Source: Acidobacteriota bacterium
GTDB lineage: Bacteria > Acidobacteriota > Terriglobia > Bryobacterales > Bryobacteraceae
DNA: 64,000 bases
Assembly (NCBI GenBank): GCA_017307505.1
Contig: JAFKEE010000024.1
Location: 62,001-126,000, forward strand
Direction: 5' to 3'
The notes under the pieces were generated by a model. That model ran no database searches. It saw only the letters and a list, made by a program, of their open reading frames with translations, and was not told the DNA's origin. Shown here one piece after another: positions 9,085 through 17,526 of this stretch; the stretch's first letter is position 1, and the number at the start of each line of letters is the position of its first letter. A program made the translations under genes and the position numbers.

Positions 9085-10647
9085 ATGAGCCGCGCTAACT
9101 CTTTCACGGCGCTACTGCTGGTGGCTTCCCTGTCGCCCTGCCTGTCCCTTGCTCAGAAGCCCGCCACGCCGACTGCCCCGCCTGCGCGTCCTGCCGCACC
9201 TCAGCCTGTCGAGGGGCAGGGCCAACTGGACGCCAGCCCTTCCCTCTTTGCCGTTCTCACCGCGATCAACGCCGCCGGCTACGACGCGAACCTCGACTCC
9301 CCCACCAACAGTCCCCTCCGCGCCGCTGTGCGGAAGTGGGTGGAGGCCAAACAACCGCCGTCCCTGCGCCGGCTGAAGCAGTTCTTTGCGGACCACCATC
9401 AGTCCGACCCGAATGCCGACCTCAGCCAGTACATCAGTTTCGGCCTGGCTACCTACGGCCCGCCCGATTTCAAACCGCTGCTCCCCGATAACCAGCAGCC
9501 TCCGGATGTAGCTGCGCTGGAAGGGTTTAGAGAGATTCTTATCGAGTTCTACCGGGAGGCGGATCTGGAGTCGGCCTGGAAGCAGGCCCAGCCGCTGTAC
9601 GAACAGGCCATCGCGCGCTACCACGAGCCCGTCACCCAGGCGGTGCTGCAATCGAACGCCTACCTGCGCAACCCCACCAGCGGGACGAGAGGCCACCGCT
9701 TCCAGCTGTTTGTCGATCTCCTTGCCGCGCCAAATCAAGTCCATACAAGAGTTTACGGCGACTACTATTTCGTGGTCGTGACGCCCTCCGTGGAGCCCAG
9801 GATTCGCGACATCCGCCATGCCTACCTCGACTACCTGGTGGACCCCCTGGCTATCCGCAACTCCAAGTTCTTCGACAAGAAGAAAGGACTTGGCGACCTC
9901 GCCCAGGCTTCGCCTATTCTTGCCGAGGATTATAAGAATGATTTCGTTAGACTGGCTAGCATGTGCATGGTGCGCGCTATCGAAGCCCGCCTGGATGGGG
10001 CCAGCGGTAGCGCCTACGTCGACCAGTCAATGAAAGAGGGTTTTATCCTCACGGCCTACTTCTACGAGGCGTTGCCTGCCTACGAGAAGCAGGACCTCGC
10101 GTTTCGGATGTACTTGCCCGAGATGATCGACCATCTCGATGTCGCTAAAGAAGATAAGCGCATTGCTCAGGTGGAGTTCGTCGCCCAGCGCGCGACCCGG
10201 GTGGCCAAGAGTGCCCCCAAGCCCGTGGAGCCACCACTCACCGGCGCCGCCGCGGACCTGGCTACCGCCGGACAACTCTACGCCGCTCATAACTTCTCCG
10301 CCGCCCGCAACGCCTACAGGAAGGTGATCGAGCAGTCTTCCGAAAAACCATTGCAAGCCAAGGCCTTCTTTGGCCTGGGCCGGATCGCCGCGCTCGAAAA
10401 GCACCCAGAACTCGCCGTACAAATGCTCGAGCGCACGCTCGAGTTGGATCCAGAACCGTTTGAGCGCGCATGGGCCTATGTATATCTGGCCCGACTGGTC
10501 CTTGCCGCTGAAGAGCCGGATACCGAGGCCGCGCTCAAATACTACCAGGCCGCCCTCGCCGTTCACGGGGCCAGCGAGGGTGCCACCAAAGCGGCACGGC
10601 AGGAATTGAATACCGTGACCGCCGCTATCAAGCAAGCTAAACCCTGA
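9085..10647 (+). CDS. Exported TPR-like protein
   Basis: A 520-residue protein with signal peptide (cleavage near SLAQ) and a Pro/Ala-rich linker. The central 300 residues are helical and match no family I know. The C-terminal part (about residues 395-510) is a TPR-like solenoid: AGQLYAAHNFSAARNAYRKV, then FFGLGRIAALEKHPELAVQML and a third helix pair. It is followed 11 bases later by another exported helical-repeat protein and then RNase III, all on the plus strand, so the three may be co-transcribed. It probably acts in the periplasm as a scaffold; function unknown. Confidence 0.75.
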   Translation: MSRANSFTALLLVASLSPCLSLAQKPATPTAPPARPAAPQPVEGQGQLDASPSLFAVLTAINAAGYDANLDSPTNSPLRAAVRKWVEAKQPPSLRRLKQFFADHHQSDPNADLSQYISFGLATYGPPDFKPLLPDNQQPPDVAALEGFREILIEFYREADLESAWKQAQPLYEQAIARYHEPVTQAVLQSNAYLRNPTSGTRGHRFQLFVDLLAAPNQVHTRVYGDYYFVVVTPSVEPRIRDIRHAYLDYLVDPLAIRNSKFFDKKKGLGDLAQASPILAEDYKNDFVRLASMCMVRAIEARLDGASGSAYVDQSMKEGFILTAYFYEALPAYEKQDLAFRMYLPEMIDHLDVAKEDKRIAQVEFVAQRATRVAKSAPKPVEPPLTGAAADLATAGQLYAAHNFSAARNAYRKVIEQSSEKPLQAKAFFGLGRIAALEKHPELAVQMLERTLELDPEPFERAWAYVYLARLVLAAEEPDTEAALKYYQAALAVHGASEGATKAARQELNTVTAAIKQAKP

Positions 10648-10658
10648 GGTTATACTCT

Positions 10659-11435
10659 ATGACTCGTTCCATCATCACCAAAGCACTCCTGGCTCTGTCC
10701 ATGTCCCTGGGCCTTCTCCTGGCCCAGACCGCAAATCCTAAAGTTCCGGTTCCCAAGGGCCAGAAGGAACAGGAAGCCATTATGGCCATGTTCCAGGCGC
10801 AGGACCCCGATGCGCGGATCGCGGCGGCCAACAACCTGATCACCAAGTTCTCGGAAACCGAGTTCAAGGCCACGGCCCTCTATCTCGCGGCGTTCTCCTA
10901 CCAGCAGAAGAATGATGCCGAAAACACGATCGTCTTCGCCGAGAAGTGCCTCGAAGCCGATCCCAAGTTCTTCGGCGCCCAGATCATGATCGCCAGCAGC
11001 CTGGCATCCAGGACCAAAGAGTTCGACCTCGATAAGGAAGAAAAGCTGGGCCGTTCGGAGAAGATGGCGAAGGCGGCGTTGGAACTCATTCCCTCCGCCA
11101 CCAAGCCCAATCCGCAGATTCCGGACGAACAGTGGAACGGCATGAAGAAGGACTTCATGGCTCAGGCTCACGAAGCTCTGGGGCTCGCCGCCCTGGTGCG
11201 CAAGAAGTATGATTCGTGCGCCGAGGAGTTCAAGTTCTCCGTCGATAACTCCGCCACGCCGGATCCGGCCGTCATGCTCCGCCTCGCCAGCTGCGAGATC
11301 AAGATCAATAAGCTGGACGACGCCCTTGCCATGGTGGACAAAGCTTTGGCCGATCCCAATGCTCATCCTCAGGTGAAGAGCGCGGCGACCCAGCTCAAGA
11401 TGGATATCAACAAAGCGAAGGCTGCAGCAAAGTAA
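10659..11435 (+). CDS. Exported helical-repeat (TPR-like) protein
   Basis: A 258-residue protein with signal peptide (MTRSIITKALLALSMSLGLLLAQ). The mature part is made of degenerate TPR-like helix pairs, such as ATALYLAAFSYQQKNDAENT near residue 70 and PAVMLRLASCEIKINKLDDA near 210. It lies 11 bases after another exported TPR-like gene and 11 bases before the RNase III start, suggesting one transcript. Likely periplasmic. The pairing of two exported TPR proteins may mean they act together, but no enzyme or receptor is near to suggest the process. Confidence 0.75.
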   Translation: MTRSIITKALLALSMSLGLLLAQTANPKVPVPKGQKEQEAIMAMFQAQDPDARIAAANNLITKFSETEFKATALYLAAFSYQQKNDAENTIVFAEKCLEADPKFFGAQIMIASSLASRTKEFDLDKEEKLGRSEKMAKAALELIPSATKPNPQIPDEQWNGMKKDFMAQAHEALGLAALVRKKYDSCAEEFKFSVDNSATPDPAVMLRLASCEIKINKLDDALAMVDKALADPNAHPQVKSAATQLKMDINKAKAAAK

Positions 11436-11446
11436 AGTTAACAGTG

Positions 11447-12187
11447 ATGCGCGCGCCGTTGGAGGAGCTGGAACGCCGGCTCGGTCATACATTTGCCGAC
11501 CGGGAACTGCTCCTCCGCGCGCTGACTCATAAGTCCCTCCTGGCGGACGCCTCTCCGGAGTCTTACCTCCCCGAGTCAGTCATCCGCGACAACGAACAGC
11601 TGGAGTTCCTGGGCGACGCCATCCTCGGCTTCCTCGCCAGTGAATACGTCCTCACCCTCTGCCCGGCTTATCCGGAAGGTAAACTCTCCAAACTCAAAGC
11701 GCACCTCGTCAGCGCCGCCCACCTGCTCAGTACCGCCCAAGCCATCGACCTGGGCGATTATCTTCTGCTGGGCCGGGGCGAAGAGATGAGCGGCGGCCGC
11801 GGCAAAAAGGCTCTGCTCGCCAACGCCGTCGAAGCGCTTATTGCGGCACTCTATCTGGACGCCGGCCCTGTGGCCGGGCTCGAGGTCTGCCGCCGTTTCC
11901 TGGAAAAGTACGTTTGGGGCGGCATTCGTGTCGAACAGCTTGGCGAAGCCGAAGTGCCCGTGGACGCAAAGAGCGCCCTCCAGGAACTGGCCCAGTCGCT
12001 CAAGTTACCCGTGCCGCGTTATGTGATTGTGCAGGAAACCGGTCCGGAACACGCCAAAACCTTCCTCGTGGAAGCCCGCGTCGGCCGTGAATTCACGGCC
12101 CAGTCGGAAGGCACATCGAAGAAGGCCGCCGGCCAAAAGGCCGCCGAACTCCTGCTGCAACACCTCCAGTCGCTCCAATCCAAGTAA
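11447..12187 (+). CDS. rnc: Ribonuclease III
   Basis: Double-strand-specific endoribonuclease for rRNA and mRNA processing, 246 residues (usual size about 230). The catalytic domain shows the signature NEQLEFLGDAILGFLAS (about residues 47-63) with its acidic metal ligands, and the second acidic cluster near NAVEALIAALYLD. The C-terminal dsRNA-binding domain runs from SALQELAQ to the end (KKAAGQKAAELLLQ). ATG at 11447 is preferred; a GTG three bases earlier is in frame. It follows two exported TPR-like genes at close spacing, and its stop is eight bases from that of the convergent motB. Confidence 0.95.
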   Translation: MRAPLEELERRLGHTFADRELLLRALTHKSLLADASPESYLPESVIRDNEQLEFLGDAILGFLASEYVLTLCPAYPEGKLSKLKAHLVSAAHLLSTAQAIDLGDYLLLGRGEEMSGGRGKKALLANAVEALIAALYLDAGPVAGLEVCRRFLEKYVWGGIRVEQLGEAEVPVDAKSALQELAQSLKLPVPRYVIVQETGPEHAKTFLVEARVGREFTAQSEGTSKKAAGQKAAELLLQHLQSLQSK

Positions 12188-12195
12188 CCCCGCCC

Positions 12196-12972
12196 CTACC
12201 TGCCCGAGGCCTGCACCGGCTCCTGCGCCGCCGCCAACTCATTCAGAACCACAATGTCCACCCTCCGGTTCCTCCGCCGTCCTTCATCCGTCTCGTTGCT
12301 GGCCACCGGAGCGGTGTCGGCGAAGCCAGAGATGGCCATGCGGCCGCGATCCACACCGTAGTGCTCCGCAAATAGCTCCAGCATCGCGATGCCGCGGGCG
12401 GCCGACAGATCCCAGTTGCTGCGGAATCTCGATGTCTTGATCGGGATGGAATCCGTGTGCCCTTCCAGCCGGATTGGGTTTGGATAGCGCTTGATCTCCG
12501 TGGCAATCACCTCGAGCATCGGTAGCGTCGTCGGTTCCAGGATGTCGCCGCCCGACGGGAAGAACGTGGCTTCCTTCAGGCTGATCACCAGCCCCCGCCG
12601 CTCCATGCGCACCTCCAGCCGCCCCGACGCGATCTCCTTTTTGAGCGTGTCGTTCAACTGGTGCAGGGAAGGCAGCAGTTCCACAGGACGCGGCTTCTTA
12701 TCCGCCTGCGGCAGCACAGCGACATTGACAGGGGGCATCTGTCCCGGCTTGGGCGGATTGTTGTCCAGCAGCCGCGACAACGCTGGCCCAAACGTCCCTT
12801 CCGTCAACGCCTCACGAAAGGCGTGCGAGATCATCGTCGCCTTTTCTTTATTCGTCTGCGAATTGGCGTACATCATCACGAAGAAGGCAAACAGCAGGGT
12901 CATGAAGTCCGCATAGGACACCAGCCACCGTTCGTGGTTCGGGTGATCGCCCGCCTTCTTCTTCTTTGCCAT
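12196..12972 (-). CDS. motB: Flagellar motor stator protein MotB
   Basis: Stator subunit that couples ion flow to flagellar rotation and anchors the stator to peptidoglycan; 258 residues. The N-terminus is basic, followed by the single membrane helix with the proton-binding Asp in SYADFMTLLFAFF (Asp22). The C-terminal OmpA-like peptidoglycan-binding domain (about 120-250) contains EGHTDSIPI and RRNRRVDIVVL. It starts nine bases after the motA stop, as the last gene of the flbD-motA-motB operon. Confidence 0.93.
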   Translation of the reverse strand: MAKKKKAGDHPNHERWLVSYADFMTLLFAFFVMMYANSQTNKEKATMISHAFREALTEGTFGPALSRLLDNNPPKPGQMPPVNVAVLPQADKKPRPVELLPSLHQLNDTLKKEIASGRLEVRMERRGLVISLKEATFFPSGGDILEPTTLPMLEVIATEIKRYPNPIRLEGHTDSIPIKTSRFRSNWDLSAARGIAMLELFAEHYGVDRGRMAISGFADTAPVASNETDEGRRRNRRVDIVVLNELAAAQEPVQASGR

Positions 12973-12981
12973 CGCCGGCCC

Positions 12982-13860
12982 TTATGCTGCCGACCGCTGC
13001 GGATCCGCCGCTGCCTCGACGATCCGCTCCGGAGCCCCCGACGTAAAGGCCTCCAGCTTTCCACGCAGCATCTTCGGATTCATACCCTCCACGATGGCGC
13101 AGACCCCCTCCAGCATCATCTCCCGCTTCTCCCGCTCGGCCGCACCTCGCAGTTTGATCTTGAGGGCCGCCGGCAGAAACAGCAGATTGGCCGAGCCGAC
13201 GCCGTAAATCGTGGCAACAAAAGCCGCCGCGATCCCCTTCCCCACCTTCGTCATGTCCGACAGCTCGCCCATTACAATGATCAGCCCCAGAACAGCGCCA
13301 ATAATCCCGATCGTTGGAGCAAACCCGCCGGCAATCTCAAATACTTTTGCCTCTTCTTCCAGGCGCCGCTCTGCGACGTCCATCTCCAGTTCCATGGCGG
13401 CCCGGATCTCATGCAGGTCCATCCCATCCACCGCCAGCATCATGCTCTTGCGTAGGAATGGATCCTGGATCTCAGAGGCTTCCTGCTCCAGCGACACCAC
13501 GCCGTTCTTGCGGGCGCGCATGGCGTAGCTCACCATCAGCTCCAGCGTCTCCTGGCTGTTGTCGGAGTATTCAAAAACGAGGCCAGAGGCACGCCGCGCG
13601 GCCCTCTTCACCAGGCTCACGGGATTGGCCACCAGCGTCGCCCCGATGCTGCCGCCCAGGACGATCAGCGCCGCCGAGGCGCCCCACAGGTCCCCGGCCC
13701 GACCATGCTCCAGCGCATAGCCCCCCAGGATGCCAAGCAGGGCCAGTCCGAGTCCGCCGACGGTGCTGAGATCCAGCTTGCCCCGCCCCTTCGTTTCCTC
13801 CGTCTGCCTCGCCTGTCTCCGCTTTGCCGGTTGCTCCTTCACCTCCGCGACCTTGCTCAT
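12982..13860 (-). CDS. motA: Flagellar motor stator protein MotA
   Basis: Ion-channel subunit of the stator, 292 residues. Four membrane segments are visible: GGLGLALLGILGGYAL (about 35-50), a second near ALIVLGGSIGATLVA, then EIAGGFAPTIGIIGAVLG and IAAAFVATIYGVGSANLLF, with the large cytoplasmic loop between the second and third. A charged extension of about 30 residues precedes the first helix, longer than in many MotA proteins. Its ATG overlaps the flbD stop in an ATGA, implying translational coupling; motB follows after nine bases. Confidence 0.93.
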   Translation of the reverse strand: MSKVAEVKEQPAKRRQARQTEETKGRGKLDLSTVGGLGLALLGILGGYALEHGRAGDLWGASAALIVLGGSIGATLVANPVSLVKRAARRASGLVFEYSDNSQETLELMVSYAMRARKNGVVSLEQEASEIQDPFLRKSMMLAVDGMDLHEIRAAMELEMDVAERRLEEEAKVFEIAGGFAPTIGIIGAVLGLIIVMGELSDMTKVGKGIAAAFVATIYGVGSANLLFLPAALKIKLRGAAEREKREMMLEGVCAIVEGMNPKMLRGKLEAFTSGAPERIVEAAADPQRSAA

Positions 13861-14093
13861 ACCCGGCTCATCCCCTGTACCGGCTCTGGCGCTCCAACCG
13901 GTGCGCGTGCAATGGGATAGATGCTGCGCCGGAACTCCACCACTCTTCGCAACACCTCCTGCGGGTCCTCCACCACCAGGATCTTCGTGCCGTTTACCGT
14001 GGTGATCAACGTGTCGGGAGTTGAGTCAATGAATTCAATCAAGTCCGAGTTCAGATAGAACGGGGTCTGATTGATTCGCGTCAGACGGACCAT
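13857..14093 (-). CDS. flbD: FlbD-family flagellar protein
   Basis: A 78-residue protein of the short FlbD family found beside motA in many flagellar operons. The diagnostic part is MVRLTRINQTPFYLNSDLIE, then VNGTKILVVEDPQEVLRR. The exact role is not established; this small protein is unrelated to the Caulobacter regulator of the same name. ATG at 14093 has TGAGGT seven bases upstream, better than an in-frame start at 14141. It leads the operon and overlaps motA by four bases. Confidence 0.85.
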   Translation of the reverse strand: MVRLTRINQTPFYLNSDLIEFIDSTPDTLITTVNGTKILVVEDPQEVLRRVVEFRRSIYPIARAPVGAPEPVQGMSRV

Positions 14094-14216
14094 GCATTTG
14101 ACCTCAAATGCCCATATCGGCCGCGCATCTTCGTCCTTCACCTCTTTTCAGGCGAAGCAGGAGCGAAGGACGATCCAACGTTGAGATGGCAAAGGTGGGA
14201 ACGGACTGGCGGGCAG

Positions 14217-14672
14217 CTAGCGGAGCAGTTCGAGGATCGCCTTGAGCTCGGCCTTCACGCCGGCCATCTTCTCAGAAGCGCGAGCCGCCATCTGCACAGG
14301 ATCCGGTCCAAACAGGCTGCTTTGCGTGGGTGCCGGCGGAGGGGCGGCCGGGGTAGCTGCCGCGGCACGAGGCGAAGACTTGCGCTGGTGAAGAAACGTC
14401 CGGGCGCCTTCGATCGTGAAGCGCTTCTCATACAGCAGGTGCTTGATCTCCAGCACCATCTCCACGTCCTTGCGGCGGTAGAGGCGCTGGTTCGTGCCCG
14501 ACTTCTTCGGCGAAAGCTGGTTGAACTCCGTTTCCCAATACCGCAGAACGTACGATTTGATTCCCGTGATGCGGCTTACATCGCCGATCCGGAAGTACAG
14601 TTTGTTCGGAATCTCTACCGGCTGGGGCCGGGTTGCTGCGGTGGCCATCGGGTTGTGGGAGTCTACCGTCAT
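14217..14672 (-). CDS. MerR-type transcriptional regulator
   Basis: A 151-residue DNA-binding protein. The N-terminal winged helix is clear: YFRIGDVSRITGIKSYVLRYWETEF (helix-turn-helix, about residues 26-50), then the wing NQRLYRRKDVEMVLEI. A Pro/Ala-rich linker follows and a short C-terminal helix (KMAGVKAELKAILELL) likely dimerises. There is no ligand-binding domain or metal-binding cysteine set, as in the short MerR group often called MlrA/RacA-like. It lies upstream of, and divergent from, rlmB. Targets unknown. Confidence 0.85.
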   Translation of the reverse strand: MTVDSHNPMATAATRPQPVEIPNKLYFRIGDVSRITGIKSYVLRYWETEFNQLSPKKSGTNQRLYRRKDVEMVLEIKHLLYEKRFTIEGARTFLHQRKSSPRAAAATPAAPPPAPTQSSLFGPDPVQMAARASEKMAGVKAELKAILELLR

Positions 14673-14760
14673 CCTAGAGAAAGACTAACCCGGCGTCAAC
14701 CATTTCCGGCTCTTTTTGTTTGATGCGGGAACCACCCCGCTCCGTTACCATGAAAACGTC

Positions 14761-15471
14761 ATGGCCTTCATTGCCGGCATCCATCCTGTACGAGAAGCGT
14801 TGCGCGCCGGACAGTCGCTCGACCGGGTCCACATCGTCAAAGGAGCCGCCGGGCCCCGCCTGCAGGAGATCATTGAACTCTGCCGCGCCGCCAAACTGCC
14901 CGTCCGTTTTGATACCCGCGAGGCCCTCGACCGCCTCGTCAAAGGCCTGCCGCATCAGGGAGTTGTGGCCGTTCCGTCTACCCAGGTCACGCACACGCTC
15001 GAATCGGTCCTCGACAAACCGGGCCTGCTGGTGGTTCTCGACGGAGTGGAGGACCCCCACAACCTGGGGGCCATCGTCCGCACCGCCCATGCTGCAGGCG
15101 CGACGGCTGTAGTAATCCCAGAGCGCCGAGCCGTCGGTCTGACCGAAACTGTGGCGAAAGCCGCAGCAGGAGCCCTCGCCCTGCTGCCCGTCGTCAAGGT
15201 AAACAACATCAACCGTGCCCTGGAGACCCTCAAGCAGCACGGCTTCTGGATCTACGGTGTCGATGAACGCGGCAAGCAGAATTACTCCGACACCGAATTC
15301 ACCAACCCGGCGGCCATCGTTCTGGGCGGTGAGGGACGCGGCCTGCATGAACAGACCCGCCATCATTGCGACTTTCTCATCCGCATCCCCATGGCTGGCC
15401 AGATCGCTTCGCTGAATGTTTCCGTGGCCGCTGGTATCGTCCTGTTCGACTGGCGCCGCCGGAACCCCTGA
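14761..15471 (+). CDS. rlmB: 23S rRNA 2'-O-methyltransferase RlmB (TrmH family)
   Basis: SPOUT-class methyltransferase expected to methylate G2251 of 23S rRNA; 236 residues. The N-terminal substrate-binding domain begins MAFIAGIHPVREAL; the SPOUT domain contains LDGVEDPHNLGAIVRTAHAAG (motif 1), LGGEGRGL (motif 2) and IPMAGQIASLNVSVAAGIV (motif 3, the knotted cofactor site). ATG at 14761 fits the family start; a TTG at 14716 is in frame. The stop is only two bases from that of the convergent FAD oxidoreductase gene. TrmH paralogues differ in target, so the position is inferred. Confidence 0.88.
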   Translation: MAFIAGIHPVREALRAGQSLDRVHIVKGAAGPRLQEIIELCRAAKLPVRFDTREALDRLVKGLPHQGVVAVPSTQVTHTLESVLDKPGLLVVLDGVEDPHNLGAIVRTAHAAGATAVVIPERRAVGLTETVAKAAAGALALLPVVKVNNINRALETLKQHGFWIYGVDERGKQNYSDTEFTNPAAIVLGGEGRGLHEQTRHHCDFLIRIPMAGQIASLNVSVAAGIVLFDWRRRNP

Positions 15472-15473
15472 TC

Positions 15474-17495
15474 TCAGTCCAGCGAGGCGATCACTGCACA
15501 GGCTTCATCGCGCCGCACCGTGGTCTTCGATTCGAATTCGAACTTCCTGTTTTTCAAGGGCTTGCCGACACGCCGCAACGCCCCTTCGGTCACTTTGCGG
15601 AAGACCTCCGGAGTCACCGGGGCCGCCGGGTAAACGAAGGCCATTGAGTCTTTATACGACGCATAGGTCAGGTATTGCCGGACCTCGAAAGGCAGGAACG
15701 GCTGGCCCGACGAAGTGCTGGCATCGTACAGCGTTTCTATATACTTGAATGCCTCATGACCGCGCGGGGCGTCGCGGAAGTGCGCACCGGTGATGCTCAG
15801 CGGCAGACCCAGCCCCTTCACCAGCAGGCGGGCCAGCTCGCCCACCGTGATTGGTCTTTCCGGATGAAACCGGTAATTTTCGTCGCCGTCCACCGCCCCC
15901 AGCAGGCTCAGCTTCTGAATCTCTGCAAAATGCGCCATGGATGCGTCCACATCCTGGTAAAAGAACAACTTGGCGCCGGAGGCGAGCAGCCGGTTCTGCA
16001 ACTCGGGCACCGGCACCTCCCGAAACGCGATGCCCTTCTTCAACGCGAGCACAGCCGCCGCTCCCGCCGCCTCCCCCAAGGCCGACCAGACCGGTTCCAT
16101 GCGAACCGACGTCATTGCCACGTGCGACGAGGAAATCGCCACCGGCACCAGCAGGCCTTCCCGGTTCACAGGCACCAACACCCCATACGGGATCTGGTAC
16201 GGACCTGTGACGTCCACCAGATTGATTGCCCCTTCGCCGGAGCACCGCGAGTCGCGGTTGGTCGGATTCTGGACGTTGTGCGAGTCCATCTCGTACAGCC
16301 CGATGGCCACGCTGTCCGGGTGCAGCGGTCCGCGTAACCCATTACCTCGCAAGTCCTTATGGATGTCGCTCTCGGTCAGCTTGTAGAGCCCGTGGATGCG
16401 GCGGGCTTCGCGCACATAGAGCTTGTAGGGGAAGTTGCCATTGTCGGTGAATTCGTCGTCAGCCAGGCCAAAGTTGGGCTGCTTGCCCTCGGTCTGGATG
16501 TAGTAGAGAAACCCTAGGGCGTAATCCCTGTACTTCTTCGCGATCTCGGCCCGCTCCGGCCAGCTTGCCTCGGGGTAGGCCCACTGTGGACCCGACCAGT
16601 CGTTACCCCAGTTGATCCCGAGAACGTCCACCTTGCCGTTTGGCAGGTAAGCCTTGAGGGGTGACCACTTATAACGGCTGGGGTCATAGCCCGGCGGGGG
16701 CGTCTTGATGCGATGCGGGCCGTCCGCTTTGCCGTAATCCTTCACCAGGAAACGGTAGTTGTAGGCCATGATCTTCTTGTCGCCCTGGCCGCTGCCGCCG
16801 GGCAGGATGGTCCCCGGCAGCTGATAGAACCCTTCACAGAACGCATCCGTGTAGATTTCGCCCGCATGGGGCTCCTCGGCCGAGCGCGGCTCCCGTCCCA
16901 GGTCGTACGGAACTCCTGCAAACGCCGCGACATCGCCTTCATACGTTGCGTCGATGACGGCCCGGCCGCGGTAGGTGTGCTGCGTTCCCTGGGCGTCCCT
17001 GGTGACTACGGCGACCACGCGGTTGCCTTCCACCTTGGCAGCTACGGGAACCTCCCGGTAGTAGGTCTGGATGTTCGGGTGCTCGGCCAGCATCTGGCGG
17101 TAGACCATCACCCCGACCTTGGGCTCCCAAGCCTGACCCATGGGGACGCTGTGGCGGATGCGCGGCGCCGCCAGCTGAGCTTTCACCACCGGGTCATTGG
17201 CCAGTTCGGTCCGGTGATAGTGCGCGATCCGCTGGCGGAAACCCTCGAACACGCCGCTCACCGATTGGACCATCGCGTCATCCGCGCGCGAGACTCCGCT
17301 GGTCAGAAGCCCACCCGGGACGGGCATCTCTTCCACCAGGGCGACGCTGAGTTTGGCCCGGCCGGCCTGGATGGCTGCGGCGATGCCGGCCGGGGTCGCG
17401 CCAATCACCACCACATCGTACGAATCGAGCCGTTGAGCGGGCAGCAGGGCGCAGCAGGAGGCTAAAACGACAAGTGTTGTTTTCAGGGTTTTCAT
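15474..17495 (-). CDS. Exported FAD-dependent oxidoreductase
   Basis: A 673-residue protein with signal peptide (cleavage near LLPAQ) and an immediate FAD-binding Rossmann motif DVVVIGATPAGIAAAIQAGRA, followed by PVPGGLLTSGVSRAD. This is the pattern of the FAD_oxidored family common in Acidobacteria and Planctomycetes. AVIDATYEGDVAAFAGVPYD is a second family landmark, and the last 120 residues are a helical extension. Substrate unknown; genes of this family often sit with carbohydrate-use loci. It is 31 bases downstream of the TonB-dependent receptor on the same strand. ATG at 17495 is chosen over an in-frame TTG at 17507. Confidence 0.85.
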   Translation of the reverse strand: MKTLKTTLVVLASCCALLPAQRLDSYDVVVIGATPAGIAAAIQAGRAKLSVALVEEMPVPGGLLTSGVSRADDAMVQSVSGVFEGFRQRIAHYHRTELANDPVVKAQLAAPRIRHSVPMGQAWEPKVGVMVYRQMLAEHPNIQTYYREVPVAAKVEGNRVVAVVTRDAQGTQHTYRGRAVIDATYEGDVAAFAGVPYDLGREPRSAEEPHAGEIYTDAFCEGFYQLPGTILPGGSGQGDKKIMAYNYRFLVKDYGKADGPHRIKTPPPGYDPSRYKWSPLKAYLPNGKVDVLGINWGNDWSGPQWAYPEASWPERAEIAKKYRDYALGFLYYIQTEGKQPNFGLADDEFTDNGNFPYKLYVREARRIHGLYKLTESDIHKDLRGNGLRGPLHPDSVAIGLYEMDSHNVQNPTNRDSRCSGEGAINLVDVTGPYQIPYGVLVPVNREGLLVPVAISSSHVAMTSVRMEPVWSALGEAAGAAAVLALKKGIAFREVPVPELQNRLLASGAKLFFYQDVDASMAHFAEIQKLSLLGAVDGDENYRFHPERPITVGELARLLVKGLGLPLSITGAHFRDAPRGHEAFKYIETLYDASTSSGQPFLPFEVRQYLTYASYKDSMAFVYPAAPVTPEVFRKVTEGALRRVGKPLKNRKFEFESKTTVRRDEACAVIASLD

Positions 17496-17526
17496 GCTCA
17501 GAGCCAAAACGACAGGTGTTGTTTAT